Shown here: one piece after another, positions 26,115 to 34,446 of the stretch
Layout of the letters: each line of letters begins with the position of its first letter
Numbering within the stretch: the stretch's first letter is position 1
Origin: CAVTQY01 sp963736975
GTDB taxonomy: Bacteria; Pseudomonadota; Alphaproteobacteria; Acetobacterales; Acetobacteraceae
Length of the DNA: 64,000 nucleotides
Assembly: GCA_963736975.1 (NCBI GenBank)
Contig: CAVTQY010000003.1
Location: forward strand, 1 to 64,000
Reading direction: 5' to 3'
Translations under genes and position numbers: made by a program
The notes under the pieces: generated by a model
The model's input: only the letters and a program-made list of their open reading frames with translations
What the model was told of the DNA's origin: nothing
Databases searched by the model: none

Positions 26115-27557
26115 ATGGACCCCACATTCCTGCCCGCCTGGCGCCTCGCCGAGCTGACCCGTGCCGGTGAGATCGGCTGCCTCGAACTGCTCGAACACTA
26201 CATCGCCCGTGTCGAACGACTGAACCACCGCATCAACGCGGTGATCGACCGCGACCTGGACCGTGCCCGCGAACGCGCCCGCCTTCTCCACCGCACCGGC
26301 CGGGCCGGCGCCGGTCCGCTGTTCGGCGTGCCGATGACAGTAAAGGAAAGCTTCGACCTCGCCGGGCTCGCCAGCACGTGGGGCTACGAGGACCGCAAGC
26401 CGCATCGCGCCGAGACCGACGCGCTCGCCGTGCAGCGGCTGGAGCAAGCCGGCGCCGTGGTGTTCGGCAAGACCAACGTGCCGGTCGCCCTGGCCGACTG
26501 GCAAAGCTACAATCCGGTCCACGGCACCACCAGCAACCCGTGGAACCCGGACCATACGCCGGGCGGCTCCTCGGGCGGCGGCGCCGCTGCCTGCGCCGCC
26601 GGCTTCGGCGGGTTGGAGCTTGGCAGTGATATCGGCGGGTCGATCCGCGTGCCGGCGCATTACTGCGGCCTCTTTGGGCACAAGCCGAGCTGGGGCCTCT
26701 GTTCGCCGCGCGGCCATTCCATCGCCAATGCGGCCGCGATCACCGACATCTCGGTTATCGGCCCCCTGGCGCGCTCCGCCCGCGATCTCGAGCTGGTACT
26801 CGACGCCATTCTCGGCCCGGACCCAGTGGACACGCCCCTCTCCTACAGCCTGCCGCCGCCCCGCACCCGCCGCCTGTCGGAGCTGCGCATCGCCGTCTGG
26901 TCGCATGAGCCCGGCCACACAACCGATGCCGAAACCACGGCGCTGATCGAGGAACTCGCCCGCCATCTGGAGACCGAGGGCGCCGAGGTCAGCCGCACGG
27001 CCCGCCCCGAGTTCGACCCCACCGAGGCCTTCCGGCTCTACATCACTCTGCTCGATGCAGCACTGAGTGGGCGAGCGCCCGAAGACGCGCTGGCACGCAA
27101 ACGCGAGGCGAAAGCCAAACTCCACCCCGACGATTTCACCACCGACACCCTGTTTATCCGCGCGGTCGATCTGACCCATCGCGAGTGGCTGAAGCTGAAC
27201 GAGCAGCGCCACCAACTCCGCCGCCTCTGGGGCGTCTTCTTCAAGCACTGGGACGTGCTGCTGTGTCCGGTGATCGCCACCCCGGCCCTGCCACACATGC
27301 AGGAAGGCAATCCCTGGGAGCGCAAACACCGCGTGGACGGCCGGACCATCGCCTACCAGGACATGCTGTTCTGGCCCGGCATCACCTGCGCCTTCCATCT
27401 GCCGGCGAGCGTCGCGCCGATCGGCCTGTCCCGCTCCGGCCTGCCCATCGGCGTACAGGTTGTCGGCCCCTTCGGCGGCGACCGCACCACCATCGCGGCC
27501 GCCGGGCTGCTGGAAAAATCCTGGCACAGCTTCGTCCCCCCGCCGGGCTGGGATTGA
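26115..27557 (+). CDS. Amidase signature enzyme
   Basis: 480 residues with the full amidase signature. The catalytic Lys is in VPMTVKESFDLAG, the cis-Ser in GGSSGGGAAACAAG and the nucleophile Ser in SDIGGSIRVPAHYCG. It hydrolyses an amide to acid plus ammonia (a GatA-like fold, but a stand-alone catabolic enzyme by length and context). The start is supported by GAGGAC. The next gene begins 4 bases after its stop, so the two are translated from one message. Confidence 0.93.
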   Translation: MDPTFLPAWRLAELTRAGEIGCLELLEHYIARVERLNHRINAVIDRDLDRARERARLLHRTGRAGAGPLFGVPMTVKESFDLAGLASTWGYEDRKPHRAETDALAVQRLEQAGAVVFGKTNVPVALADWQSYNPVHGTTSNPWNPDHTPGGSSGGGAAACAAGFGGLELGSDIGGSIRVPAHYCGLFGHKPSWGLCSPRGHSIANAAAITDISVIGPLARSARDLELVLDAILGPDPVDTPLSYSLPPPRTRRLSELRIAVWSHEPGHTTDAETTALIEELARHLETEGAEVSRTARPEFDPTEAFRLYITLLDAALSGRAPEDALARKREAKAKLHPDDFTTDTLFIRAVDLTHREWLKLNEQRHQLRRLWGVFFKHWDVLLCPVIATPALPHMQEGNPWERKHRVDGRTIAYQDMLFWPGITCAFHLPASVAPIGLSRSGLPIGVQVVGPFGGDRTTIAAAGLLEKSWHSFVPPPGWD

Positions 27558-27561
27558 GTCG

Positions 27562-28491
27562 GTGCGCGTTCTCGTCCTCGGGGCTGGCGGGATCGGCGGT
27601 TATTTCGGCGGCCGGCTCCTCGAGGCCGGCGCCGACGTTACCTTCCTGGTCCGCCCGGGCCGCGCCGCCCAACTGGCCCGCGACGGCCTCGTGGTGAAAA
27701 GCCCGCTCGGCGATATCAGCCGCGCCGTCCGCTTCGTCACCCGCGAAACCCTGGCCGAGGACGGGCGGCACGATATCCTGTTGCTGACCTGCAAAGCCTA
27801 CGACCTCGAAGCCGCGATCCCCGCCATCGCCCCGGCGATTGCCGAGGGCGCGGTGATCATCCCCATGCTGAACGGGATGAAGCATCTCGACCGGCTGGAC
27901 CTCGCCTTTGGCCGTCAGGCTGTCATGGGCGGACTCTGCCAGATCGCCGCGACGCTGACCCAGACCGGCGAGGTGCAGCACCTCAACCCGACCAGCACTT
28001 TGATTTTCGGCCCCCGCGCCGCCGGGCAGGAGCGGCTCGCCGCGGCCTTCGCCGACTGCGCACGGCCGGCCAAATTCGCCTCCCGCCTGAGTGACGACGT
28101 GCTGCAGGACATGTGGGAAAAATACGTCATGCTGGCGAGCATGGCCGGCATGAACTGCCTGATGCGGGCCTCCGTCGGCGACATCATGCAGGCCGATGAC
28201 GGCGAGGCGCTGATGCTGGAAATGCTGGAGGAATGCGACCTTGTGGCGCATGCCGCCGGCCATCGCTCGCGCCCCGAGTTCCTGACCCGCACGCGCGCCT
28301 TCCTGACCGAGCGCGGCTCGACCTTCGCCGCGTCCATGCTGCGCGATGTCGAGCGCGGCGGTCCGACCGAGGGCGAACACGTGATCGGCGACATGCTGGC
28401 CCGCGCCCGCGCGGCCGGCTTCGTCGCCCCGATGCTCCGCGTCGCCTGGTGCCATTTGCAGGCCCACGAGGCCCGCCGCCCGCGCGGGTAA
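27562..28491 (+). CDS. Ketopantoate reductase-like protein (PanE/ApbA family)
   Basis: 309 residues starting at GTG 27562 with the Rossmann motif VLVLGAGGIGGYFGG. It continues with KAYDLEAAIPAIAPAI and the C-terminal all-helical domain (KYVMLASMAGMNCLMRAS). The family reduces 2-dehydropantoate with NADPH; many paralogues act on other 2-keto acids. Since it is encoded with an amidase and LLM oxidoreductase rather than pan genes, a catabolic paralogue is as likely as panE. Confidence 0.87.
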   Translation: MRVLVLGAGGIGGYFGGRLLEAGADVTFLVRPGRAAQLARDGLVVKSPLGDISRAVRFVTRETLAEDGRHDILLLTCKAYDLEAAIPAIAPAIAEGAVIIPMLNGMKHLDRLDLAFGRQAVMGGLCQIAATLTQTGEVQHLNPTSTLIFGPRAAGQERLAAAFADCARPAKFASRLSDDVLQDMWEKYVMLASMAGMNCLMRASVGDIMQADDGEALMLEMLEECDLVAHAAGHRSRPEFLTRTRAFLTERGSTFAASMLRDVERGGPTEGEHVIGDMLARARAAGFVAPMLRVAWCHLQAHEARRPRG

Positions 28492-28675
28492 AACGGGCCG
28501 TCGTCGTAACCGTCGAGCTGGGAGCAGGTGGTGCCCTGATCCGTATCGGAGTCCGGGAAGGATACGTGCACCTTTGTTTGCTGCGCTGGAGTGAGTGCCG
28601 ACATCAGCCTGCCCGGCAATCGCGCTCCGCCCGGAGATCAGGGATTCGCAAGCTGCGATGCGCAGCATGGCTGGG

Positions 28676-29398
28676 CTAGGCCGCAGCCTGCTGCGCCAAG
28701 CAGACTTGATTGCGGCTGCGGTGAGTGAGAGGTTTCCTCTCGAAAGTACCGTATCGAGCGCACAAGCTCAGGCCTGCCAAAGCCAAAAGCAGTGGCAGCT
28801 CCTGCGGAAAAATAACGCGCAACTGCATTGGCGCGATTGCGCCGTCTTTTCCCCGCATTTGAGTACTGATTTGCAAGAAGCGAACCTGCCGAATTGGATC
28901 GTATATAGCCAATTTATTGTGGACCTCGGCCTTCGACGCCCGGCCGCGACCTTTTCTCTTTCCCGGCCGCGCAAACTCACGCAACAGGGGGTTGACCACA
29001 TCGAAGGCAAAGACCCCACCGGGCCTGAGATGGCGGGCAATCCGGCTGAGACACGCGATCAGTTCCTCGTTAGTGGTGAGGTGAGCCAAGGAATTGCAGG
29101 AGACAATAACAAGCGAGAAATGCCGATCCAGATTGAAGCTGCGCATGTCATCTTGAACAAACTGTACGGCGATGCCTTTCGCATCGGCTTTGGCACGGGC
29201 AGCACGCAGCATCGACGGAGACGAATCCAGGCCGAGCACATCAAATCCGGCAGTGGCCAGCGGGATAGTCAAGCGACCAGTGCCACACGCCAGCTCCAGA
29301 ATCGGTCCGTCCGCGCGATGCGCGAGCCTGCGGTAGAAGGCTTCACAAGGCCCCGGGCGAACAATCCGGTCGTACAGCGTTGGGACATCATACAGCAC
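28676..29398 (-). CDS. Class I SAM-dependent methyltransferase
   Basis: 240 residues with motif I ILELACGTGRLTIPLA, the acidic end of strand 2 in VLGLDSSPSML, FVQDDMRSF and motif post-II VIVSCNSLAHL. No target-recognition domain is present, so a small-molecule substrate is likely. The gene is convergent with the amidase run and stands alone. The C-terminal part (LRVIFPQELPLLLALAG) is a normal beta hairpin of the fold. Confidence 0.88.
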   Translation of the reverse strand: MLYDVPTLYDRIVRPGPCEAFYRRLAHRADGPILELACGTGRLTIPLATAGFDVLGLDSSPSMLRAARAKADAKGIAVQFVQDDMRSFNLDRHFSLVIVSCNSLAHLTTNEELIACLSRIARHLRPGGVFAFDVVNPLLREFARPGKRKGRGRASKAEVHNKLAIYDPIRQVRFLQISTQMRGKDGAIAPMQLRVIFPQELPLLLALAGLSLCARYGTFERKPLTHRSRNQVCLAQQAAA

Positions 29399-29599
29399 CA
29401 GAGGTTTCGCTCAACTCACTGTAAGCTCCTAATGTATGCTCTGGAAGACACTCTCTAACGAAGATCAGAACCAGAGCACCCTCAAGGGTCATCGGGAATT
29501 GCTCCTGGATTGTTTTGGAGCGACCTCCCGAAATGGACCCTGAGGACTGCTGGCTCATATTGGTTGGAGGTCTGCCGGTCCGTTGCTAGACGCAGCGGA

Positions 29600-29830
29600 C
29601 CATCAGCAAGCGAACGAGACGGCAGATCGCGCCGGATCTTGTTGGCCTGACGCGGCTCCCGTTCTCTCGTTCCAGTGCCTTCAACCCTTCAGCCTGGCGG
29701 CTGCCTCGGTTGTCGAGCCTGCGAGCGCCCGCTGTCGCTCCGCTTCTTCAGATGGTCGTTGAGCGTCTGCCCGGTGCAGCCGATCTGGACCCAATCGAAA
29801 CAATCATCGGCCGACGTAATGCCGTTGCAT
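29600..29830 (-). pseudogene. IS3-family transposase OrfA remnant
   Basis: The minus strand gives, in shifted frames, IGCTGQTLNDHLKK-like, then GLKALERENREPRQANKI. This is the HTH exit and leucine-zipper segment of IS3-type OrfA (usually ALERENRELRQANEILRKAS). At least two frameshifts break it, and the OrfB part is absent. It lies at the left end of the broken TPR gene. Confidence 0.7.
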
Positions 29831-29899
29831 GGCGCAGTCTAAGCAAACTGTTGGTATTGGTATTGGATCCCTCTGTCGAACGGCATACCAACTCACCAC

Positions 29900-30836
29900 C
29901 TACGGCATTAACGCCTCAGCCAGGACAGAGCCCTTACGATCCGCCCTCGCCCCGCGCTCCGTTTCCGCCGCAACCAACGTCAGCCATGAAACCATCGGCG
30001 GCGCCAACGACACATCTGCCGGCGTAAAGGCGAAATGGTCGCCCTCGGCCAGTTTGGCAGCCAGAAACATCAGCCTATGACAGGCTTGGCGCATCATCTT
30101 CTCACGCGGGATTTCATCATCGTGGATGAAACACCGCATCGCCATCAGGTATCGCGTGTCGCGGGTCCGGTACTCCCGCCGCGGCGCCTTCCCCGGCGTG
30201 TCCAGCACCGTGTTCGCCGCCTCGCCCACCCCGGCGAAGCGTGTCGCCAGCAAAGTCGCGAGTGCGTCCGGAGGGATTTCCGCCCAGCGCAACACCCCTA
30301 ATGGCTCAGCGCCGAACTAGCGCTGCACCACGCCGAATTCGCATCCATGCCCGCCTCCGCCCAGGCTTTCGAACTGCAGCATCAGATGGCGCAGCTCGTC
30401 AGCGCCAGCATCTGTCACCGGATCCAACGCGTCGCACGCGGCGGGATCAGTCTCGATCAGCCGGGTCCGCATCTCGAAAACCCGTCGGTCGAACAACCGG
30501 TCAGAGGGAAACCGCGTGCGCGCCTCGGTCCAGCGGCGCAGCGCCTCGGCCCAGTCCTCCCGGCGCGACGCAATTGCTGCATATTCCGCGAAAGCAGCGG
30601 AATGCCTCAGTCAGTAACTCAGCCGCGTCGTCCAACCGATGGAGCATCCAGAGCGTCTTCGCCGCATTACGGTATGCTACCGGATGGTCCGGACATGTGC
30701 TGCGCACCTGCGCTCAGACAGCGAGAGCCTCATCGTGATTGCCCGCGTCGCGTGCAGCATCCGCCGCCGCGAGCGCGGCGTCCCGCTCGGACGCGGAGGA
30801 TTCCGGCACCGCAATGATGATGTCACTGCTGGCCAT
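29900..30836 (-). pseudogene. TPR protein with C-terminal DUF1796/papain-like region, broken
   Basis: The minus strand from an ATG at 30836 reads ASSDIIIAVPESSASERDAA, a TPR pair (CPDHPVAYRNAAKTLWMLHR), then FESLGGGGHGCEFG, then LRWAEIPPDALATLLATRFA. The last two resemble a papain-like DUF1796 family region found in alphaproteobacterial surface-polysaccharide loci. Three lesions break it: TGA at 30714-30716 (likely a former TGG), a one-base shift near 30590 and TAG at 30317-30319 (likely a former CAG). A frame at 29900-30295 is only the tail of this gene. Confidence 0.72.
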
Positions 30837-30894
30837 GCGGATAATTCCACAACTGGGATTGATCGCTGCTTCGGATACGCGCCGCGTTTCTCGA

Positions 30895-31833
30895 TCACGA
30901 CGCTTCGGCATCGCAAGGATTGCAACTGCATTCGCCCGCCTGCCGATCGAGATACGCAAGCAGTGCCGGGCGAAACCGAAACAGGCTCTTGTAATGCATG
31001 GTTTCCGTCGGCAACGCGCGGACCGCCCCGGCAAGCCGCGCCGCGATCTCCGCCCGCCCGGCAAGCAGCGCCAGCGGATAGACATGCACGCGGATGGTGA
31101 ACAACACCGCGCCGGTTTCAGGCAGGCGGGTCAATGTCTGGCGCTCAACCCGTACATACAGCGCTTTGCCCGCATTCTCCGGAGTGATGCTCTCGTTGCG
31201 GTCGGTCCGGAATTTTCCCGTCGGCTGGAACAGCGTCGGATCGTCCATCAGCGACCAGTTGAGCCGCACCGCGACGTGCCCCGGCTTCACGACGCCCATG
31301 AACCGGTCAACCGGTCGCGCCAACTTCTCCTGATAGAACGGCACCGGCCCGTGTACCACCGCAAGCGGCCGGCCGATCTTGTCGCGCAACTGCCAGCGGC
31401 TTGGGAAACACACCAGCCCGGCAACCAACAGCGGCCCGTCCTCGGTCGGCTGGATGATGCAGAGATCCTCCTGCACCAGCCGTCCCGCCAACTCCAACGG
31501 ATCGGCCTCCGCATCCGCGAGGTCCCAACACTCGCCGGTCAGCCGGTTGTGCAGCAGCGCTCCTTCACGCGCGAACCAGCTGGGATACTGTGCCGGCAAA
31601 TGTGCTGCGAGCTGCGCCAGAGTTTCGCGGCACGCCGCCTCGCTGCCCGGCAGCACGATCAGGACCTCCTCGCGCTCCGCGTCCAGCAAGCGGCGCCGTT
31701 CCGCCATTTCCGCCACATACAGCTCGTCCAGCTCGAGCCAGTCCGCCCACGGACAGGCGGTCAGCCCCATCGCCATCCGGTGCGGCCCCGCCTCGAACGA
31801 CAGGTGGATCGCTTCCGGCGGCAACTTGTTCAT
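30895..31833 (-). CDS. DUF3445 heme-dependent oxidative N-demethylase-like protein
   Basis: 312 residues of the DUF3445 family. Recognisable blocks are WLELDELYVAEMAERRRLL, CWDLADAEADPLELAGRLVQ, EDLCIIQPTEDG and the heme-site region VKPGHVAVRLNWSLMDDPTL. Characterised members demethylate dimethylamine-type substrates with a heme cofactor. The start overlaps the stop of the upstream CoA-transferase by one base, and a thioesterase precedes that, so these three genes form one operon. The substrate is unknown. Confidence 0.82.
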   Translation of the reverse strand: MNKLPPEAIHLSFEAGPHRMAMGLTACPWADWLELDELYVAEMAERRRLLDAEREEVLIVLPGSEAACRETLAQLAAHLPAQYPSWFAREGALLHNRLTGECWDLADAEADPLELAGRLVQEDLCIIQPTEDGPLLVAGLVCFPSRWQLRDKIGRPLAVVHGPVPFYQEKLARPVDRFMGVVKPGHVAVRLNWSLMDDPTLFQPTGKFRTDRNESITPENAGKALYVRVERQTLTRLPETGAVLFTIRVHVYPLALLAGRAEIAARLAGAVRALPTETMHYKSLFRFRPALLAYLDRQAGECSCNPCDAEAS

Positions 31834-33035
31834 CAGATCACGCCTTTTTCCCGCAAAGCCGCGAGCGCGGCGTCATCCAACCCGAGCCTGTCGCGCAGCA
31901 CCGCATCGGTATGCTGGCCCAACAGCGGCGGCGCCGAGCGGTAACCCGGCGGCGTTGCGGAGAGGCGCACCGGATTGGCGATTACCTTCACCGCACCGGC
32001 CGCACCGGTCATATCGACAACCATGCCGCGGGCCTGCACATGCGCATCAGCGAAGACATCCGATAGCCGGTTGATCGGCCCGCAGCCGATTTTCAGCGCC
32101 TCCAGCCGTTCCACCCACCAGGCGGTCTCGTGCCGCTGCATCACCGGGGTCAGCGTTTCGGTAACAAGCGCCCGGTTCTGCACCCGCGCCGCGTTGGTCG
32201 CGAACCGGGCATCGTCCAACAGATGGATCAGCGAGAAGTTCTCGCAGAACCGGCGGAATGTCGGATCATTGCCGATGGAAAGCACGATATACCCATCCGC
32301 GGTCGGGAACACCTGATACGGCACGATGTTGGGATGCTGGTTGCCGAGCCGCGCCGGGTTCTCGCCGGTCGCCAAGTAATTCATACCCTGGTTGGCCAGC
32401 CACGCGACATGCGCATCCAACATGCCGATATCGATAGACTGCCCCTGCCCCGTTGCATCCCGATGATGCAGCGCCCCCAGGATCCCGATGCAGCCATACA
32501 GCCCGGCGAATAAATCGGCCACCGGCACGCCGACCTTCTGCGGCAGTCCTTCGGGGTCGCCGGTCAGGCTCATCACCCCGCCCATCGCCTGGATCAGGCT
32601 GTCATAGCCCGGCCGCGGCGCATACGGCCCGGTCTGTCCGAATCCCGTTATGGAACAGTAGATCAGCCGCGGAAATGCGGCGCGAAGCTGCTCATACGCC
32701 AGCCCGTACCGTCCCAGCGTGCCGACCTTGAAATTCTCCACCAGTATATCGCACCCGGCAATCAGCCGGCGGGCGATCTCCTGCCCATCCGGCCGCGCGA
32801 GATCCAGCGTGACAGACAGCTTGTTCCGATTGACACCGGTGAAATACGCACTCTCCTGCGTCCCCGGCATGGTCGGCGGAGCGAACCCGCGGGTATCGTC
32901 CCCGCTGCCGGGTTTTTCCACCTTGATGACCTCGGCGCCGAGATCGCCCAGCATCTGCGTGCAGGTTGGCCCCGCCAGCACGCGCGTCAGGTCGAACACC
33001 CGCAGGCCCTTGAGCGGACCGCTCGGCTCCGTCAT
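31833..33035 (-). CDS. CaiB/BaiF (family III) CoA-transferase
   Basis: 400 residues with all family III blocks intact. These are LKGLRVFDLTRVLAGPTCTQ at the start, LGAEVIKVEKPGSGDDTRGF, ENFKVGTLGRYGLAY and the catalytic aspartate region GYDSLIQAMGGVMSLTG. It moves CoA between two carboxylic acids. It is the middle gene of the thioesterase/CoA-transferase/DUF3445 operon, with 4-base and 1-base overlaps. The damaged paralogue at 8136-9319 shows what the intact reading frame should look like. Confidence 0.92.
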   Translation of the reverse strand: MTEPSGPLKGLRVFDLTRVLAGPTCTQMLGDLGAEVIKVEKPGSGDDTRGFAPPTMPGTQESAYFTGVNRNKLSVTLDLARPDGQEIARRLIAGCDILVENFKVGTLGRYGLAYEQLRAAFPRLIYCSITGFGQTGPYAPRPGYDSLIQAMGGVMSLTGDPEGLPQKVGVPVADLFAGLYGCIGILGALHHRDATGQGQSIDIGMLDAHVAWLANQGMNYLATGENPARLGNQHPNIVPYQVFPTADGYIVLSIGNDPTFRRFCENFSLIHLLDDARFATNAARVQNRALVTETLTPVMQRHETAWWVERLEALKIGCGPINRLSDVFADAHVQARGMVVDMTGAAGAVKVIANPVRLSATPPGYRSAPPLLGQHTDAVLRDRLGLDDAALAALREKGVI

Positions 33036-33481
33036 CGGCCGCTCTCCTCCACCAGGAGCGTCTGCAGATTGTGCCGCGACGCCGCCGGGATCGCCGCCGG
33101 CTTCTGGTTGCCGCGGGCGACGAACACATGCACGAAGTACCCTTCCGCCGCCGCCACATCCTCATGGTTGCGGAACACCCCCAGCTCATATCGCACCGAG
33201 CTGCCGCCGATCCGCGCCACCCGCAGCCCCATCGTGATCCGGTCCGGCCAGGCCACCGAGCTGTGATAGCGGCACATCACCTCGGCCACCACGCAATGCA
33301 CCGGCCCATCCAGCAGATCGACGGTGCCGGTGGTCATTTCCCAATACGTCACGGCGGTATCGAACCAGGAGAAATACACCACGTTGTTGACATGCCGGAA
33401 CACGTCGTTGTCCATCCAGCGGGTGGTGATTTCGTGGAACCAGCGGTAATCGGACCGCCGGCCAGGTGGATGTCGGCTCAT
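33032..33481 (-). CDS. Acyl-CoA thioesterase (4HBT hotdog family)
   Basis: 149 residues, with the hotdog core ITTRWMDNDVFRHVNNVVYF holding the catalytic aspartate, then VAEVMCRYHSSVAWPDRIT and VRYELGVFRNHEDVAAAEG. It hydrolyses acyl-CoA thioesters. The start CAT/ATG overlaps the start of the divergent gene to the right (33479-33482, a CATG shared by both strands). The stop overlaps the CoA-transferase start by ATGA. Confidence 0.88.
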   Translation of the reverse strand: MSRHPPGRRSDYRWFHEITTRWMDNDVFRHVNNVVYFSWFDTAVTYWEMTTGTVDLLDGPVHCVVAEVMCRYHSSVAWPDRITMGLRVARIGGSSVRYELGVFRNHEDVAAAEGYFVHVFVARGNQKPAAIPAASRHNLQTLLVEESGR

Positions 33482-34028
33482 GGACGCATTGGAGCGGGAA
33501 CGGCGCGCAACAGCAAGCGAGGCGGACGCCTATGTGCTGACCGTGCCAGCCTATCGCGGCACGCTGGCGCCCTTGCCGGAGGCACGCCGCAAAGCCTTCG
33601 CCCGGCACCTGAAGACGATCATCGACGAGGCGTTCGACGAACCCTCCCGCCCGGTGTCCGAAAAGGCTCGCCTGTCCCACCCCCCTGCCCTGCTGCGCAC
33701 CGCCGAGGCCGCCTGCGCCGCCTGCAGCGGCCATTGCTGCTCAAAGGGCGGCGACCATGCCTACATGGACGACGACACGATCCGCCGCGTCACCCACGGC
33801 CGCCCCGAGCTGACGCGCCGCCGCATCGCCGCGCTTTATTTGCGCTATCTGGGGGATGAAAGCTTGGCCGGCTCCTGCGTGTTCCACGGTGCGCAAGGCT
33901 GCCGTCTGCCACGCACGCTGCGCGCCGATCTGTGCAACATGTTCTACTGCAACCCGCTCCGCCGCTTTCTGCGCGATCAGCCGAACACGCAGCCGGTGCA
34001 GATCGAAGCACGCCCCGGCACGATATAA
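33480..34028 (+). CDS. YkgJ-like cysteine-cluster protein
   Basis: 182 residues. The central segment CAACSGHCCSKGGDHAYMDD (from about residue 82) carries four cysteines in the C-x-x-C-x-x-x-CC pattern of the YkgJ-like metal-cluster family. Further conserved cysteines lie in GSCVFHGAQGCRLPRTLRAD and LCNMFYCNPLRR. The family probably binds zinc or an iron-sulfur cluster; its role is not known. It is divergent from the thioesterase with overlapping start codons. Confidence 0.7.
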   Translation: MDALERERRATASEADAYVLTVPAYRGTLAPLPEARRKAFARHLKTIIDEAFDEPSRPVSEKARLSHPPALLRTAEAACAACSGHCCSKGGDHAYMDDDTIRRVTHGRPELTRRRIAALYLRYLGDESLAGSCVFHGAQGCRLPRTLRADLCNMFYCNPLRRFLRDQPNTQPVQIEARPGTI

Positions 34029-34446
34029 AGAACCCGCCTCAGTCCCGCAGAAGTGCCCGCCATAAGCATCGCTCCAACCCCCTCTCCCTTGCGCTACGGG
34101 ATTCACCCATGGCCCGCAACGACTGGTTCCGGGTGAGACTGCTTCGCCAACGTGTAGCCTTCGGAGATTACCGCGCGCCGGATGAGTATGAGGTGAGTTT
34201 GCCATCTGCACCGGTCCTGCCGCTCGCGGCAGTCTCGGCGCAGATGGCTCAGGGGTGTATATGATTTCCTGTCTCAGCGATGGGGTGCAGGCCAACGCCC
34301 TGTTGTACAATCCGAGCGTCCCAGTTGTACAACTGCTGACCAGGGGCCAGCGGCAGGTTGTGTATCCCGGAGGCGCCCAAACGGAACCGGCCAGCATACT
34401 GCCCTATATTACCGATAGGCGGCAATCGCTGGCAAAACAAAAGCCC
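34029..34446. other. Gene-free stretch containing array C
   Basis: About 420 bases between the cysteine-cluster gene and the end of the sugar operon. No convincing gene on either strand. It holds the short GTAC-palindrome array C. The segment at 34421-34440 is AT-richer and could include the operon's transcript end. Confidence 0.45.
34303..34370 (+). repeat. Array C: TTGTACAA motif, three copies
   Basis: Perfect TTGTACAA at 34303-34310 and 34325-34332, and a worn TTGTGTAT at 34358-34365. The third copy continues CCCGGAGGCGCCCAAACGG, which matches the second block of the 32-bp unit. Spacings are 22 and 33 bases. It lies just downstream of the sugar operon, on the opposite side from array B. 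Confidence 0.65.

Noticed and set aside
28492..28619. Minus-strand frame at the end of the ketopantoate-reductase-like gene
   Set aside because: The first 40 residues look somewhat protein-like, but the frame then overlaps the plus-strand gene and has no Shine-Dalgarno or recognised domain.
28595..29458. Plus-strand frame over the methyltransferase
   Set aside because: Antisense of the gene at 28676-29398, which has the canonical SAM motifs; no Shine-Dalgarno.
30714..30716. Selenocysteine candidate (TGA in the TPR gene)
   Set aside because: The expected residue is Trp, and two further lesions break the gene.
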